A program made the position numbers and the translations under genes. The notes beneath the pieces are model-generated. The model had not been told where the DNA came from and made no database searches. It worked only from the letters and a program-made list of their open reading frames with translations. From positions 9,984,997 through 10,048,996 of the forward strand of contig NC_084809.1 of the NCBI RefSeq assembly GCF_963583255.1: DNA of 64,000 nt, given 5' to 3'. Shown here piece after piece: positions 27,406 through 38,347 of this stretch; position 1 is the first letter of the stretch, and every line of letters begins with the position of its first letter. The stretch comes from Pyrus communis (Eukaryota; Streptophyta; Magnoliopsida; Rosales; Rosaceae).

Positions 27406-29037
27406 ACAGCTTCCTAAAAAATGCCAAATTTGTTTACCAAGACCCAAAAATGGAATATGCCAATGATATGCTCCACCTCTCGTAGCAGTCCTTAATTATG
27501 CTCGTTGGAGCTCAAGGCCCATTTACCCAAAGAATAAAAAAACACCACAGGTCCAATAGGACCAGTACACATCACCAGTTAAAAGTGGACCCCACCTTAT
27601 CAAGTAGTGTGCACTACGAGAAATTTTTTCATGATCAAACACCTTAGCATGACAAGTGGTGCTCCTCACCAATAACCTATAGACTTAAGATTTTAACTAT
27701 TAAATAAACTTTAAATTTTTTCATGAACAAACACCTTAGCATGAACAATAAGATGGGTTTCCTCTTCCCAGGATTGGATTGAAGTACAGAAAAGATAAAT
27801 ACAACCAGAAATCATACGCAAGTATATTTGTGATCTTCTCAACTAAAGATACTTTAGACAAAATCAGGTTACTTGATTTTGCAAGTTTAGATAATCCGAT
27901 TTCTTATTGTTTATGCAATTTCTTCAGTGTACTTGTTAGAGAGCTTATTATAAGCCTCTTTGAGAACTTATAGAGGGGGTTCTAAACTCTTTTTTTGGTT
28001 TTTACAAATTGTCCACTAAGAGGAATTGTTGCAGCAAAACTCGAACCTAGGTCTTGGTCTGAAACGAACCTCGCCAACCTCATGTATCTACAACAAGGAA
28101 TATTCATAACAATATCCAACCCATCATCCAAAAATAACCCCAACTTAAAAAGTATACTAAGTTACTAGCTTCAAATATGATGAAAGTTTTCACCATGTAT
28201 TTTCCCGATTACGCTCAAGATTTTATCTAATGTGAGAGCTCTAAGATAAGAGAGAATGAAAATTTAGGCATTCATTCTCATACATTCACCAACTTTTGTA
28301 GTATTTAAGATTACCAATTTTAGGTTTACCTACTTCAACATGGTGTAATTTGAGTGTCACATAGTGTACAAGTACGACACTAGTTCCAGCGAAAAAATTC
28401 GACTGCTAACTACTAAACAACTATCATAAGCAAACAACGTTCACCAAGCATTTTGAGATTAATTCTCTATTTTTTTGTGTTTTGATGCCTCACAGGTGAA
28501 CATGACATGATAGCTTATATTTTCTGTGTTAGTGAATTGCTTTTGTGTGGTGGGCCTTCTCTTGTTTTTAAAATGATTAAAAGTTTTTAGTGAAATTGAT
28601 TTTGGATTCTAAAAATATTTTTAAATGTTTTTTGAAAGAAACATCAAATATGTACTTCTAACTTCTAGGATCTACTTTGATTTTTATTAAGTATTGGTTT
28701 CAAAAAGTGTTTTCAACCATTTTAAAAGTACTTCACGATATTATTTGGTTGGAGACAAACAATTTTTATCAACGCATGTAAATCTATTAAGAACACATTT
28801 CAACCAATTCCGTAAATATAAATTTGTATCAAATTATAAATAGTAATTAACCCCTACACTAAAGAATAGAAAATACTCAAATTAGCAAATCTCAAATATA
28901 TATCTTTGATCATGAGATAAAATTTTCACCTCCCATCCGCAGTTTGAGTATCTATTTGTCAATAAATAATTTCTTTTTGACCAATGCGCCATAAGGGGTG
29001 AAATTGGAACTTTGTTACCCATTGTTCATTAGAATAC
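27406..29037. other. Intergenic
   Basis: AT-rich. A 20-base phrase, TTTTTTCATGAWCAAACACC with TTAGCATGA after it, occurs twice (about 27624 and 27717). The block 28555-28760 has the AAAGTRYTTTTRR-rich look of another MITE. No gene was recognised. Confidence 0.35.
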
Positions 29038-29152
29038 TTGGGTTTAGTTATGAAAAAGTTGGGTTCAAAAAGGCACACTCAGTCACTCGCACACCTCCTT
29101 TCACTGTTTCACATACTCTGTTTTCTCTACCTTATCTCCTCCTCCTCCATCC

Positions 29153-29965
29153 ATGACTACTCTAAGCACTCTCTTCCGCCTCCACACTCCGCCGTCAAAC
29201 CCACCACTCTCCCACGCCTCTCCGCACCCCCTCCGCCTCTCCTGCTCCTTCAAACCCACAAAACCCCCCAAACCACCTTCTCTTTCCGCCTCAACACCGC
29301 CGCCGCCGCCCGCCAGAGACAGAGTCATAGACTTCGGAAAACACAAGGGCAAGATGCTGGGCACCCTCCCTTCCGCCTACCTCAAGTGGGTCTCCAAAAA
29401 TCTCCGCGCTCGCGACTTCGAGGACTGGGCCAAGCTCGCCGACCAGGTCCTCGACGACGCCGTTTACCGGGACCGGATCGAGTGGGAGGTGGCGGAGAAC
29501 ATCCTGAACGGGAATCGGAGGAATTCTATCGCCGCCGGTGGAGTTTCGGAGCTGTTGGAGATCAGCGAGAGGTTCGGTTGGGATAATGAGGACAAAATTG
29601 GGTGGAGCAGGGTGAACTTTGAGCTTTTGGGGACGTCGAAAGGGGGGAGAATTCCGAGGAGGAGTGAGAAGGAGGGAGGAGAGAGAGGGGAGGAGAGGGA
29701 AGAGGAGAAGGAGGTAGTGGAGGATTTGGGGGAGGTCGGAGAGAGGCGGAGGGAGAGGAGAGTGAGGGTGAGGCAGAGAATGAGGAGGGAGGACAAGTTG
29801 GGGATTTTTGAAAAGAGTGGGGGTAGTGTTAGAAATGGAGTTGGATTAGGGAGGGAGAAAGAGAGTGACGGTGAGGATTGGATGGTGGAGAATTCGAAAC
29901 GGTTTCCTGGACGTGAAGGTCTGTTGAAAATGGCATACAGCAGAAGAATGGGGAGATTTTTGTAA
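29153..29965 (+). CDS. DUF3820 (QSregVF-type) protein, probably plastid-targeted
   Basis: A single-exon frame of 270 residues. Residues 1 to about 53 are rich in S, T and P and lack acids (MTTLSTLFRLHTPPSNPPLS), as in chloroplast transit peptides. Then comes a compact domain with VIDFGKHKGKMLGTLPSAYL and KWVSKNLRARDFEDWAKLAD, which I recognise as DUF3820, the fold that gives the name 'putative quorum-sensing-regulated virulence factor' to related proteins. That name comes from bacterial relatives and says nothing about plant function. The C-terminal half is charged and low in complexity (REEEKEVVEDLGEVGERRRE). The GC content is higher than the flanks. The biochemical role is unknown. The start is the first ATG before the transit-like sequence. 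Confidence 0.75.
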   Translation: MTTLSTLFRLHTPPSNPPLSHASPHPLRLSCSFKPTKPPKPPSLSASTPPPPPARDRVIDFGKHKGKMLGTLPSAYLKWVSKNLRARDFEDWAKLADQVLDDAVYRDRIEWEVAENILNGNRRNSIAAGGVSELLEISERFGWDNEDKIGWSRVNFELLGTSKGGRIPRRSEKEGGERGEEREEEKEVVEDLGEVGERRRERRVRVRQRMRREDKLGIFEKSGGSVRNGVGLGREKESDGEDWMVENSKRFPGREGLLKMAYSRRMGRFL

Positions 29966-31860
29966 GAATTGTTATTATCACATTAAAAATTTCGTGCTTA
30001 AATATTTTAAGGAGTGCCAATAATAATCTTACTTTTTCTTCGTTTTCTTAAGTTGATTATAAGTGTATTTAGGATTTTGAGAATTTTGAGAGATTTGACT
30101 GGATTTATATTTTCATGCATTTTGATGAAATTAATTGAATTCTAGAGATTGGGTGTAAAATTTGGCTAATATTATTCTTACGATCTAAATATATCATAAA
30201 TTTATACCATCTTACGTGACAATTGAGATGGACATCCACGTTAGTTAAAAAAATCCCATGTCAGCTAAGGTGAATGTTTATGATTTTATTCCATGCTTTT
30301 TATTAATAAAATAATTAAAAAATAATAATGAAACCTACTTGCTTCCGTTTCAAGCCTCAACGCTTGGGCCTCCTCCCTCTTCGCTCTCCAATTTCACCTT
30401 CCTTCACTGACGATTGATGGTGCTCAACCCCCTTCATCACTGCCAACTGGCCGAATATCCTGATGGTGCTCCCAGTGATTGTTTTACTCTGCCACCAAAT
30501 CAAGTTTGCAATTTTAATGGTTTATGCCTTCTAGCCAAACGTTGGATTTCATAGGTTTTTAATTCCAGCAACATTGAACAAAAATCTGAAGAGGATTGGA
30601 TACGATATTTTCCTTCCTGTTCGATGCTGAGGATTTTCCGAATGGAAGAAGATTTGGAAGACAACCTCTTTTCTTCTTTCTTCATGGACTTTTGGTTGGC
30701 ACCAAAATCTTTTCCTAATCCTCTATAGGAATGAAAATTTCATTCCATGTTATATCCCGATGTAGTCGAAGGTTTTGGCTTGAATTTTCATTGGAATTAT
30801 CATCTGTTGGACTCAAATCAGGTGGAGAGATGAAACGTATCTAACAGGGAAGTTGAACGGGTAGGGTTTAAGCAAAAATAAAATAAAAATAAAATAAACA
30901 GAAATTCCACCTAGGTTGACACCTAAGCTTCCACATCATGTGGTATACTAAATGCGGTGTAATAAGATGGTAAAAGTAGCATTATTGGTAAAATTTTGAG
31001 TCAAGATTTGTGGTTGCTTAAAATACATTACAAAATTTATTGAATTCTTTGAGCATTTTAGATTCCTCAATTTTTAAAAATTCTTTAAGATCAATTCTGA
31101 ATTAGATATGTACGTAAACTATTTTTAAAATTCTAATTGAATGCATTGAGATATTTTATTTTTTTTAAATTTTGATACTCTTTCAAAATCATATTAAAAT
31201 AATTAAAATTCTCAAAATCTTAATTGAGTAGATCCAAATATTATAGATTGGATTGTGTTTCTCATCATCCATAGGTTTTTCAATTTAGATTTTGATTTCA
31301 TATTTAAAATTTATGTTGAAAAATAGTGAAATAGAATTTGTAAATTTTGGTCACATGATGATCATGGTATCAATGAAAGATATAAATGGAAAAATAAGTG
31401 CCGCCTCAGAATCTTGAGATTGATCTTCGTCATCCATGTTCGTTCTAAGACCAACATAATTGTTTACAACTGATTCTTGCATTTTCCAAATAGGAATTCA
31501 AAGATTTAACATGGCCGTTTAAGTGCATGTTCAAAGGAGATGTCAAATTTAAAACGTCAAAATGAAATTTGATAACCTATGCAACAATTTGAATAATTTT
31601 TTGTTCCAACATCATGTTAAATAATAATGTAATTCTAAATTTTTTTTTATCTTTTAGTGGGATCCAATTATTGAGATAACCAATCAAATACTTGTAATAC
31701 ACAATAACATTTATTATATATTGCATCACATTGATTAAAAAAAAATTATTAAATGAATTTGAGACCTGCTGTCATGTGACCACGTAATAAATTGAAAGCT
31801 TGGTTGGAAAGATTTTGCTACCATTTTTTACTATTTTATGTCTATGTGGCAATTTTGACA
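29966..31860. repeat. Intergenic, with a probable TIR element at about 30157-30997
   Basis: Degenerate inverted ends (30157-30220 and about 30930-30997) share AAAATTT, TACCATCTTA and TACCA...ATGTG words. A more GC-rich core (30340-30490) lies between them. No target duplication was established and no protein was recognised. The remainder (to 31860) is AT-rich with no gene seen. Confidence 0.4.
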
Positions 31861-31864
31861 TCTT

Positions 31865-32116
31865 CTTTGGAGATAGTCTAAGACTATCAATTACTATACA
31901 TATCAATGATGTCATAGAACAATATAGTTCAATTTTCACCTAACCAAACCATCTCAGTTATAGTTAATAGTTTAAAACCACATTATTCTCCTTTGGAGAT
32001 GCTCTAAGACCATCAATTATTATACATATCAATGATGTCATAGAACAATATAGTTCAATTTTTACCTAACCAAACCATCTTAGTTATAGTTAATAGTTTA
32101 AAACCACATTCTTCTC
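31865..32116 (+). repeat. 126-bp tandem duplication
   Basis: Two nearly identical units start CTTTGGAGAT at 31865 and 31991. Each contains ATACATATCAATGATGTCAT and TAACCAAACCATCT. Only a few bases differ between the units, so the duplication is fairly young. It is non-coding. Confidence 0.85.
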
Positions 32117-33229
32117 TTTTTAGTAATCATCTTCACTTGTAAGTTAGGTCAATTCTTGTTAAAAAACGAATTTGAACCACATTATTGCTAATCCATTGTG
32201 AGGTTTAGCTCATTTCTCCACCCCTGAATGTAGATAATATAGTATGTTAAAAACAAAAAAACCACATTCTTTTCTACAATCCCAAATTTACAAATAAAAG
32301 ATGATATGTAAAGATAACTAAACTAAGAAGGGGATGATTTAGTTTGTGTAAAGTGATTTAAAGGCGACCAACACCCTGGACGAACCGAACCAATACACCT
32401 TGGTTCGGTTTGATTGTGAAAGCACTCGAAATTTTCGATAATCAAAACCAACCAAACTAACAATTTCGATTTGAATTTGGGCAGTTCAACCAGTTTGTTG
32501 TATGGTAGGTGAGTTCACTTGTATAACAATTATAGATGGTAGGTCACATCGTTTTCTCATCCGAGAATCTAACATATGGTTGGTAGAAGCCAACAAAAGG
32601 ACTACATATGCCAATTGTGCAAAGCATTGTCGTCCACAAAGTCATCTTTCACAATATTTTTTTTTTAGCAAATTTATCAATAGTATTTACATGTATTCGG
32701 CATATAACGTTGTATTATTATTTCACTCAATGTATAAAGTATATTTATTTTAAGTTAATATATTTTAAAAAAAAGACACCTTAGTTTTGTCTTCCACTCA
32801 TATTTATGTGAAAAAATAACATTACTTGATCGTGTTCGTGTTCGGTAAACAAAAATTCTCCAATTTTACATACACCAGCTACTCGGACCAAGTAACTCAA
32901 ATTTATTACCCAAAAACGAATAATGATGGAAAAATATATAAAATACAAAATGTTATAATGCTTTAATTGAAAAAATAGATATTTTTAAATACAATTAGCA
33001 TTTGCCTACACATTTTGTGTGTATGAACACATTTTTTTTTTAAAATGAGAAGGAGAGAGGGAGGGAGTTAGAGGTTTTTGTTTTTTTTTTTTTTTTTTTA
33101 ATATTGAAGGTATTTTAACATCATCTGTAGATGAGGCTTCAGTTCTTTTAGTTGACAAAGAAGGTTCCATTAATTAATAGAGATTATATTATTTTTTATG
33201 GAAATTCAAGTGAAAATAACAAGAGAACT
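32117..33229. other. Intergenic
   Basis: AT-rich DNA with a GA-rich stretch and a poly(T) run near 33045-33105 like that at 1075-1160. No gene was seen. Confidence 0.35.
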
Positions 33230-34636
33230 CTGACGTCACTCACCTAAAACAGCCATCTAAGGAGAGGAAAGCAGGAGCCTTGTCTTTCTTCTTCCACTAT
33301 AACTTTCAGCAGAAAATTCGAGCAAATTTATAAAATAAAAAAGAAACCCTTTGAGCTGAAAAGCTCACTCCTCCCTCTCAGTCTCGCAGGTAATACAATT
33401 CCTTATCACTCCTTTCCTTTTCTTCTCGAATTATTTTGGACATATTTAATCTTTGTTTTACAGTCAGTTCATAATATTTTGCACCATGAAATCTCCATTC
33501 AGTTGTATAAAATTCTCAATCATTTGACTCTCTACGTGTTATTATTATGTTGATCAAACACTAATCTTTCATTTGTTTGTTGGATTAAGTAGCCAAATTA
33601 ATTTGGGTTTTCATCTTTCAGCTGAAATTTTAATAAAATATTATGTGAAATCAACAGATTATTGTATTCTGAATTATTTCAGTTCTGCTTAATTGTGTAA
33701 TTTGAAAGAGTAACAAGTATTTGGTGGCTTGGTTCTGTGATTTTCCATTTTCTAGTGGCTCAAGTGTTTCCTTTTTGTGTCTTATGTTTTGGCTTATTAT
33801 CTGGTGTTCAGGTGAGTTTTAGCAGAATTGGATTGATTTTGATGAAGACAAATATAGGTTGCTTTGTATTTTTGTTTTAGTTTCTACAGGAGTTTCTGGG
33901 ACAACGTTGTATATCGCGAGAACTAACAAAGTTAATCGTTCTGTTTATATCGTCTCATTAGAGTGTCTTGTTTCTTTAAGCTAGAACAAGTTGGGAAGAA
34001 TTTGTTTTGGTATGTTGCGATTTGCAATGTTGAAGTTAGTCTGTGTCCTGGTTCCTTGCAAAGACTTAGACCCGAGGACCACTTTCTATCCATTATAATC
34101 TAGTCTTTTACTATAAACATTTTATGGTTGTTTCTTTGTTCAATGTAAAAGAGTAAAGTAATTGTTATCCTTGTTTTCTTTTCAAGCAAGGTAAACTATA
34201 AATGCTCGGTTTTAAAAAACCATAAGTTAACCTTCAAATAATGTGAATCCTTCGCCTTGTCTAATGTTCTATTCTGCCTGTCTTTGTTCCTTCCTTTCTG
34301 CTTGATTCAAGTGACTCCTTTTGTCATTACATTGTTCATTCATCTTCCTTCCATGAGTTTCTTTTTCCAATTCGCCCGTTTTGGATGATGGATTGGTTCT
34401 TTCAATAGCTTCGGGACAGTCGTTGAGTCTTTGAATTTTTATGACATAACTACGTATCTGCCTCTTGTATAGCCTTCAGGCTGATTTAAGGGTTTATTCT
34501 TCTTTTGGAATGTGCCTTTGAAAAACGTTGTATTTTTTCGTAAACTTAAATATGGCCTTGTTCTAAATGAAAATTAGTTCATTTTGTTGGTTTGCTTATT
34601 GAAGTAATGTGTTATGTTTTTGGTCCTTCCAGTGCA
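33230..34636 (+). promoter_or_regulatory. 5' leader and leader intron of the F-box gene
   Basis: A CT-rich leader ends at donor CGCAG|GTAATA (exon end 33389). T-rich sequence of about 1.25 kb leads to acceptors TTCCAG (ending 34632) and GTGCAG (ending 34637), just before the ATG at 34645. The arrangement is inferred from splice signals only. Confidence 0.5.
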
Positions 34637-34644
34637 GAACCCTA

Positions 34645-36339
34645 ATGACAGATAACAATCAAAATGACAGTTTAATGTCAGTTGGTAGTTCGTTCGGAAA
34701 GCTTCCTGATCATTTGCTAATAGAAATTTTCATCCGAGTTTCTGTCTCAGAGTGGGCACAAATCTCCTGTGTTAAAAAACAATGGGCCAATTTGTTTCGC
34801 GGAGAATTCTTGTGGCAAGCTGCTATTGCTATGACATTTCCTTTGGCTAGCCAAGCTAAAAGGTGGCCGGGACCTATCCCTCGAGGATTGAACAAGAGGT
34901 ATAATAGCATTTCTACTTCCAGTTTTTGTCCAATCTTGGTTCTTTCTTTCTATCCTTAACTTTTCAATCCCACTTTTTTTTCTCTCCTTTTGTAATTCCT
35001 TTCGTCGGAGTTTTTATATTTTGTTGTTTGAAAAAAAAAAAAGCACTATAATCACTGAAGATATAATCATTTCCTTAAGGACAAATTCCTTTTCTTGTTT
35101 TAACTTCCCGCTTGAAAATAAACCAAACGACAACCTTTGGCCTAGCTTGATTTGTTGGCATCTTATTTAAAGATCATGTTATGACTTGTGTCTGGATGTT
35201 TGTGGATTCATATCTTAAACCGGTGGCTCTTACTGTCCCCTAGGTGCTGATTTGATGCGTGTGCTTTTCGTCAAATATCCATGCATTATATTCTGCTAAG
35301 GCACTGGCAATTTTCGCAGGAGATTTGAAGCTTTATATGTCAGTAAACATATCTTTGCTCTAGATGGTGAGATTGATGAGATCGTGGGCCATAGTTATTT
35401 GTTTCTAAAAGAGCAGCTTGAGCGTTCAACCATGCCACCCTCTTCCAGTATACTGCACGGAACCCTCATAGGTGCGTTTCAAATTTCACTTCTCTTTCGT
35501 GCTTTCTCTAGTCTGCCTTTATAAACTAGGAACTGAAAATTATTCTGTGAAATGAATATTTATGATTTGAGTACCGATCCTCGATCTCGAATTTGATGAA
35601 CAAAAGTTAATATAAGCTAGTTAATCTTTCTTTTGCGGCTAACTTGTTGACATGTTCAAAACATTTACTTTACATAACACGTAAGTGTAGAAGTTTACAG
35701 CCTCAAATTGTATGCCATTTAATGGAACGCATCTTGAACCTTTTATCGTTTACTGTCACGTGACATGGATAGTACATATTGCATACCAAATCCAATGGGG
35801 AATTTCATTGCTGACGCTTAGTTAAATTAATACCAGGCTGTAAATCTCATATGACCTCCTGACCTGGGATTACTGTGTGTTTTAGCAGATCAGTTTATTG
35901 CTTGTGGGAAATCGAGAGACATGGCTCATGATCTTGCTTCCCAGATCTGGCTGGCTGTTCTTGACAATTTAGAGGAAAACGAGCAAACTTTTCAATTACT
36001 GAAACGTCTTGCGCAAGAAGCCGATGTAAGCTTATAAAGTTATACTAATTGTTATGCTTGCTATAAGTAATGTCGAAATGCAGAGCATACAAACATGAAT
36101 AAGCATATATTGTTGCTGCAACATGTTTATTTACTTTGACGCCGTGGTGCTAATAGATTCCGAATGAGCAGGTTTTTCTTCTGTACCCGTACTCAAGATC
36201 AATCACAGTCCAATGGAGGGTGTTTGAAAAACTCTTCACAGATTTTCGCGACTGCTTCAATCATGTAGATTACTATGATGTGTTGGCTTGTGCGAAGAAC
36301 AAGTTTCAGCCAATACCATCGACTTGGTTAGGTTACTGA
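34645..36339 (+). CDS. F-box protein
   Basis: Four coding exons (34645-34898, 35320-35471, 35889-36025, 36172-36339) join in phase to 236 residues. Residues 14-50 form an F-box: GKLPDHLLIEIFIRVSVSEW, then AQISCVKKQWANLF and LWQAAIA. F-box proteins link substrates to SKP1-CUL1 ubiquitin ligases. The rest (RWPGPIPRGLNKRRFEALYV, FALDGEIDEIVGHSYLF, QIWLAVLDNLEE, DVFLLYPYSRSITVQW) has no Kelch, LRR or FBA motif and looks like a small plant-specific family that I cannot name with certainty. The substrate is unknown. All splice sites are canonical and there is no sign of damage. Confidence 0.9.
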
Positions 36340-37053
36340 TCAACCTCAAATGTACCTATTTCAGCTTAATCACGAGTACATTTGTATATATGGAAGTCAC
36401 TATTGCCTGTGCCTTGCGGGCTATCTCATCTTGAAGAAAACCGCCGTGGCTATACCATGCTTGATAGGACTAGAAAGAAACTGATTATATTTGTACTGTT
36501 AATAGGTGCATGATTCAATGTGAAAAAGAATGCCCATGCAACTTTTTTCTTTTCATTGTGAAAATGCCCATATTACTAAGGATAATACTTGCATATCCCA
36601 CTAGTGCATGTCCTGAATAATGATGGTTTACCTTGTCCACCTTAATTTTGTGCTCGGGGTGCAAGGGGGAACACTTTGAGCTTGGCTTCGAGTGTCGGGT
36701 TTTCTACCCCCTTGTACTTCCTGTATGTTTTTTTGGTTGTTTGCCTGTTGTTTGGCTTTTGTTGTACTCTTTGGCATCTCTTGCCCTGGTTAATACATTT
36801 CCAGTATCCAAAAAAATAACAAAATACTTGCATATCTCAGCTCTTGCGAACAACGTGTTTTTACCGTAAAGATTTTATAATTAGAATTATTCAGTTTGTT
36901 AATCTTCATTTAAAGATCAATCCTACAAAACAATTATTCAAATCAAAGATCCAAAATTTTGAGTGTATTACTATTCTTTTCCCATTTTCCAATTAAATGT
37001 ATAAGATATCATCTCTATCGAATTTCAACAATTACTACTAATAATTATCTTTT
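36340..37053. other. F-box 3' UTR and spacer
   Basis: Contains the F-box 3' end and AT-rich DNA. The 78-codon frame at 36633 has no recognised domain. Confidence 0.35.
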
Positions 37054-37458
37054 GGGTTTTTATCACAAATGGTCCATGAGGTTGATCAAACTTATTATTC
37101 TGATTCCTCACTTTTAGAATCAATTAATGTCGTCCCTGACATTTACTACCCCACATCAATTTGGTCATTCCGTTAAGATTTTGTTAACTATTGTGGTAGT
37201 TTGTATGTGGTAACTACAAATCCAATAAAATGGTGACACGTGGATTTACACAAAATAAAGGTTTTTTTTTTAATCACAAATGGTCCCTAACATTGATCAA
37301 ACTCCTCATTTTGGTCCTTGAGTTTCAAAAATCGATAAATTTGGTCCCTCACTTTCACTACGCACATCAATTTAGTCCTTCTGTTAAAATTTCATCAATA
37401 TTTTTTTGTTTGTGTGCTGATGTGGTCCTAGTAATCCAATATGGCTCCACGTGGATTA

Positions 37459-37502
<44 letters not shown>

Positions 37503-38172
37503 TTTTAAGAGTGAATCAATGAACGAGTATTCCGCGCTGACATTTTTCTCGCATCCCACAACCCCAATTGAAAAAAAAAAATCAATCTAAATTCGATAAA
37601 ATCGAATCCAAATTCAATTTAAATTTGATAGGATTATAACCAACTAGAGAGAATAAGGAGTGAGTTTAGGAAGCCGAGTATTTTAGTGGTGTGTCATAGT
37701 GTCTTCCTTTTCTTTTTGAGCATACCCTGATTAAAACGACGACTTTTGTTTTATCTTTTAGTTTTGGTTTTTAGTTTCTTATTTTACTTTTAGTTTTAAA
37801 TCATAAGAAAATAGTTTATTGTAGTTAATCCACGTGGCGCCATATGATTGGAAAGATTAAATTGATGTGTGGTATTGAAAGTCATGGACCAAATTTATTG
37901 ATTTTTGAAACTCAAGGACCAAAATGAGGAGTTGGATCAATGTCAGGGACCATGTGCGATAAAAACCCTTATTTTGTGTAATCCATGTGTCACCATTTCA
38001 TTAGATTTGTAGGTCCCACATACAAAATAACAGAATAGTTGACAGAATTTTAACGGAATGACCAAATTGATGTTTGGTAATGAATGTTAGAGATGACATT
38101 GATTGATTTTGAAAGTGAGGGATCAAAATGATGGGTTTGATCAATCATAGACACCATTTGTGATAAAAACCC
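37054..38172. mobile_element. Long-TIR (Mutator-type) element
   Basis: The two ends are inverted copies beginning GGGTTTTTATCACAAATGG. Inverted similarity extends about 400 bp inward on each side, through CAAACTCCTCATTTTGGTCC and its complement. Each arm also contains a diverged tandem pair of the 'TGGTCC...GATCAAAC...CATCAATTTRGTC' unit. The flanking 9-mers TTATCTTTT (37045-37053) and TTAATTTTT (38173-38181) match at 7 of 9. A TA microsatellite (about 37462-37493) and a poly(T) run sit in the loop. It has no coding capacity. Confidence 0.75.
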
Positions 38173-38265
38173 TTAATTTTTTAGGTTCCATTTTTTGCTG
38201 AGAGGAAAGTAAAGTCACCGTGTGGTCCCTTTTTTTATGCTTATATAATTGTTAGTGCTCGACAA

Positions 38266-38338
38266 TCCGTTGTAGTCTAGTTGGTCAGGATACTCGGCTC
38301 TCACCCGAGAGACCCGGGTTCAAGTCCCGGCAACGGAA
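38266..38338 (+). tRNA. tRNA-Glu (anticodon CTC)
   Basis: A 73-nt cloverleaf. The acceptor stem TCCGTTG pairs with CAACGGA, the anticodon arm is CTCGG-CTCTCAC-CCGAG giving anticodon CTC, and the T arm is CCGGG-TTCAAGT-CCCGG. The A box (TAGTCTAGTTGG) and B box (GGTTCAAGTCC) are intact. A CAA motif lies just upstream (38262-38264) and a T-run (38342-38347) follows as pol III terminator, so the gene looks active. It sits 94 bp from the end of the long-TIR element. Confidence 0.95.
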
Positions 38339-38341
38339 CCA

Positions 38342-38347
38342 TTTTTT
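38342..38347 (+). terminator. Pol III T-run after tRNA-Glu
   Basis: Six T residues begin 4 bases after the tRNA 3' end, the usual pol III termination signal. Confidence 0.7.

Noticed and set aside
29038..29586. 182-codon frame overlapping the DUF3820 gene
   Set aside because: It overlaps in another frame and gives a low-complexity product, whereas the 29153 frame carries the transit-like peptide and domain.
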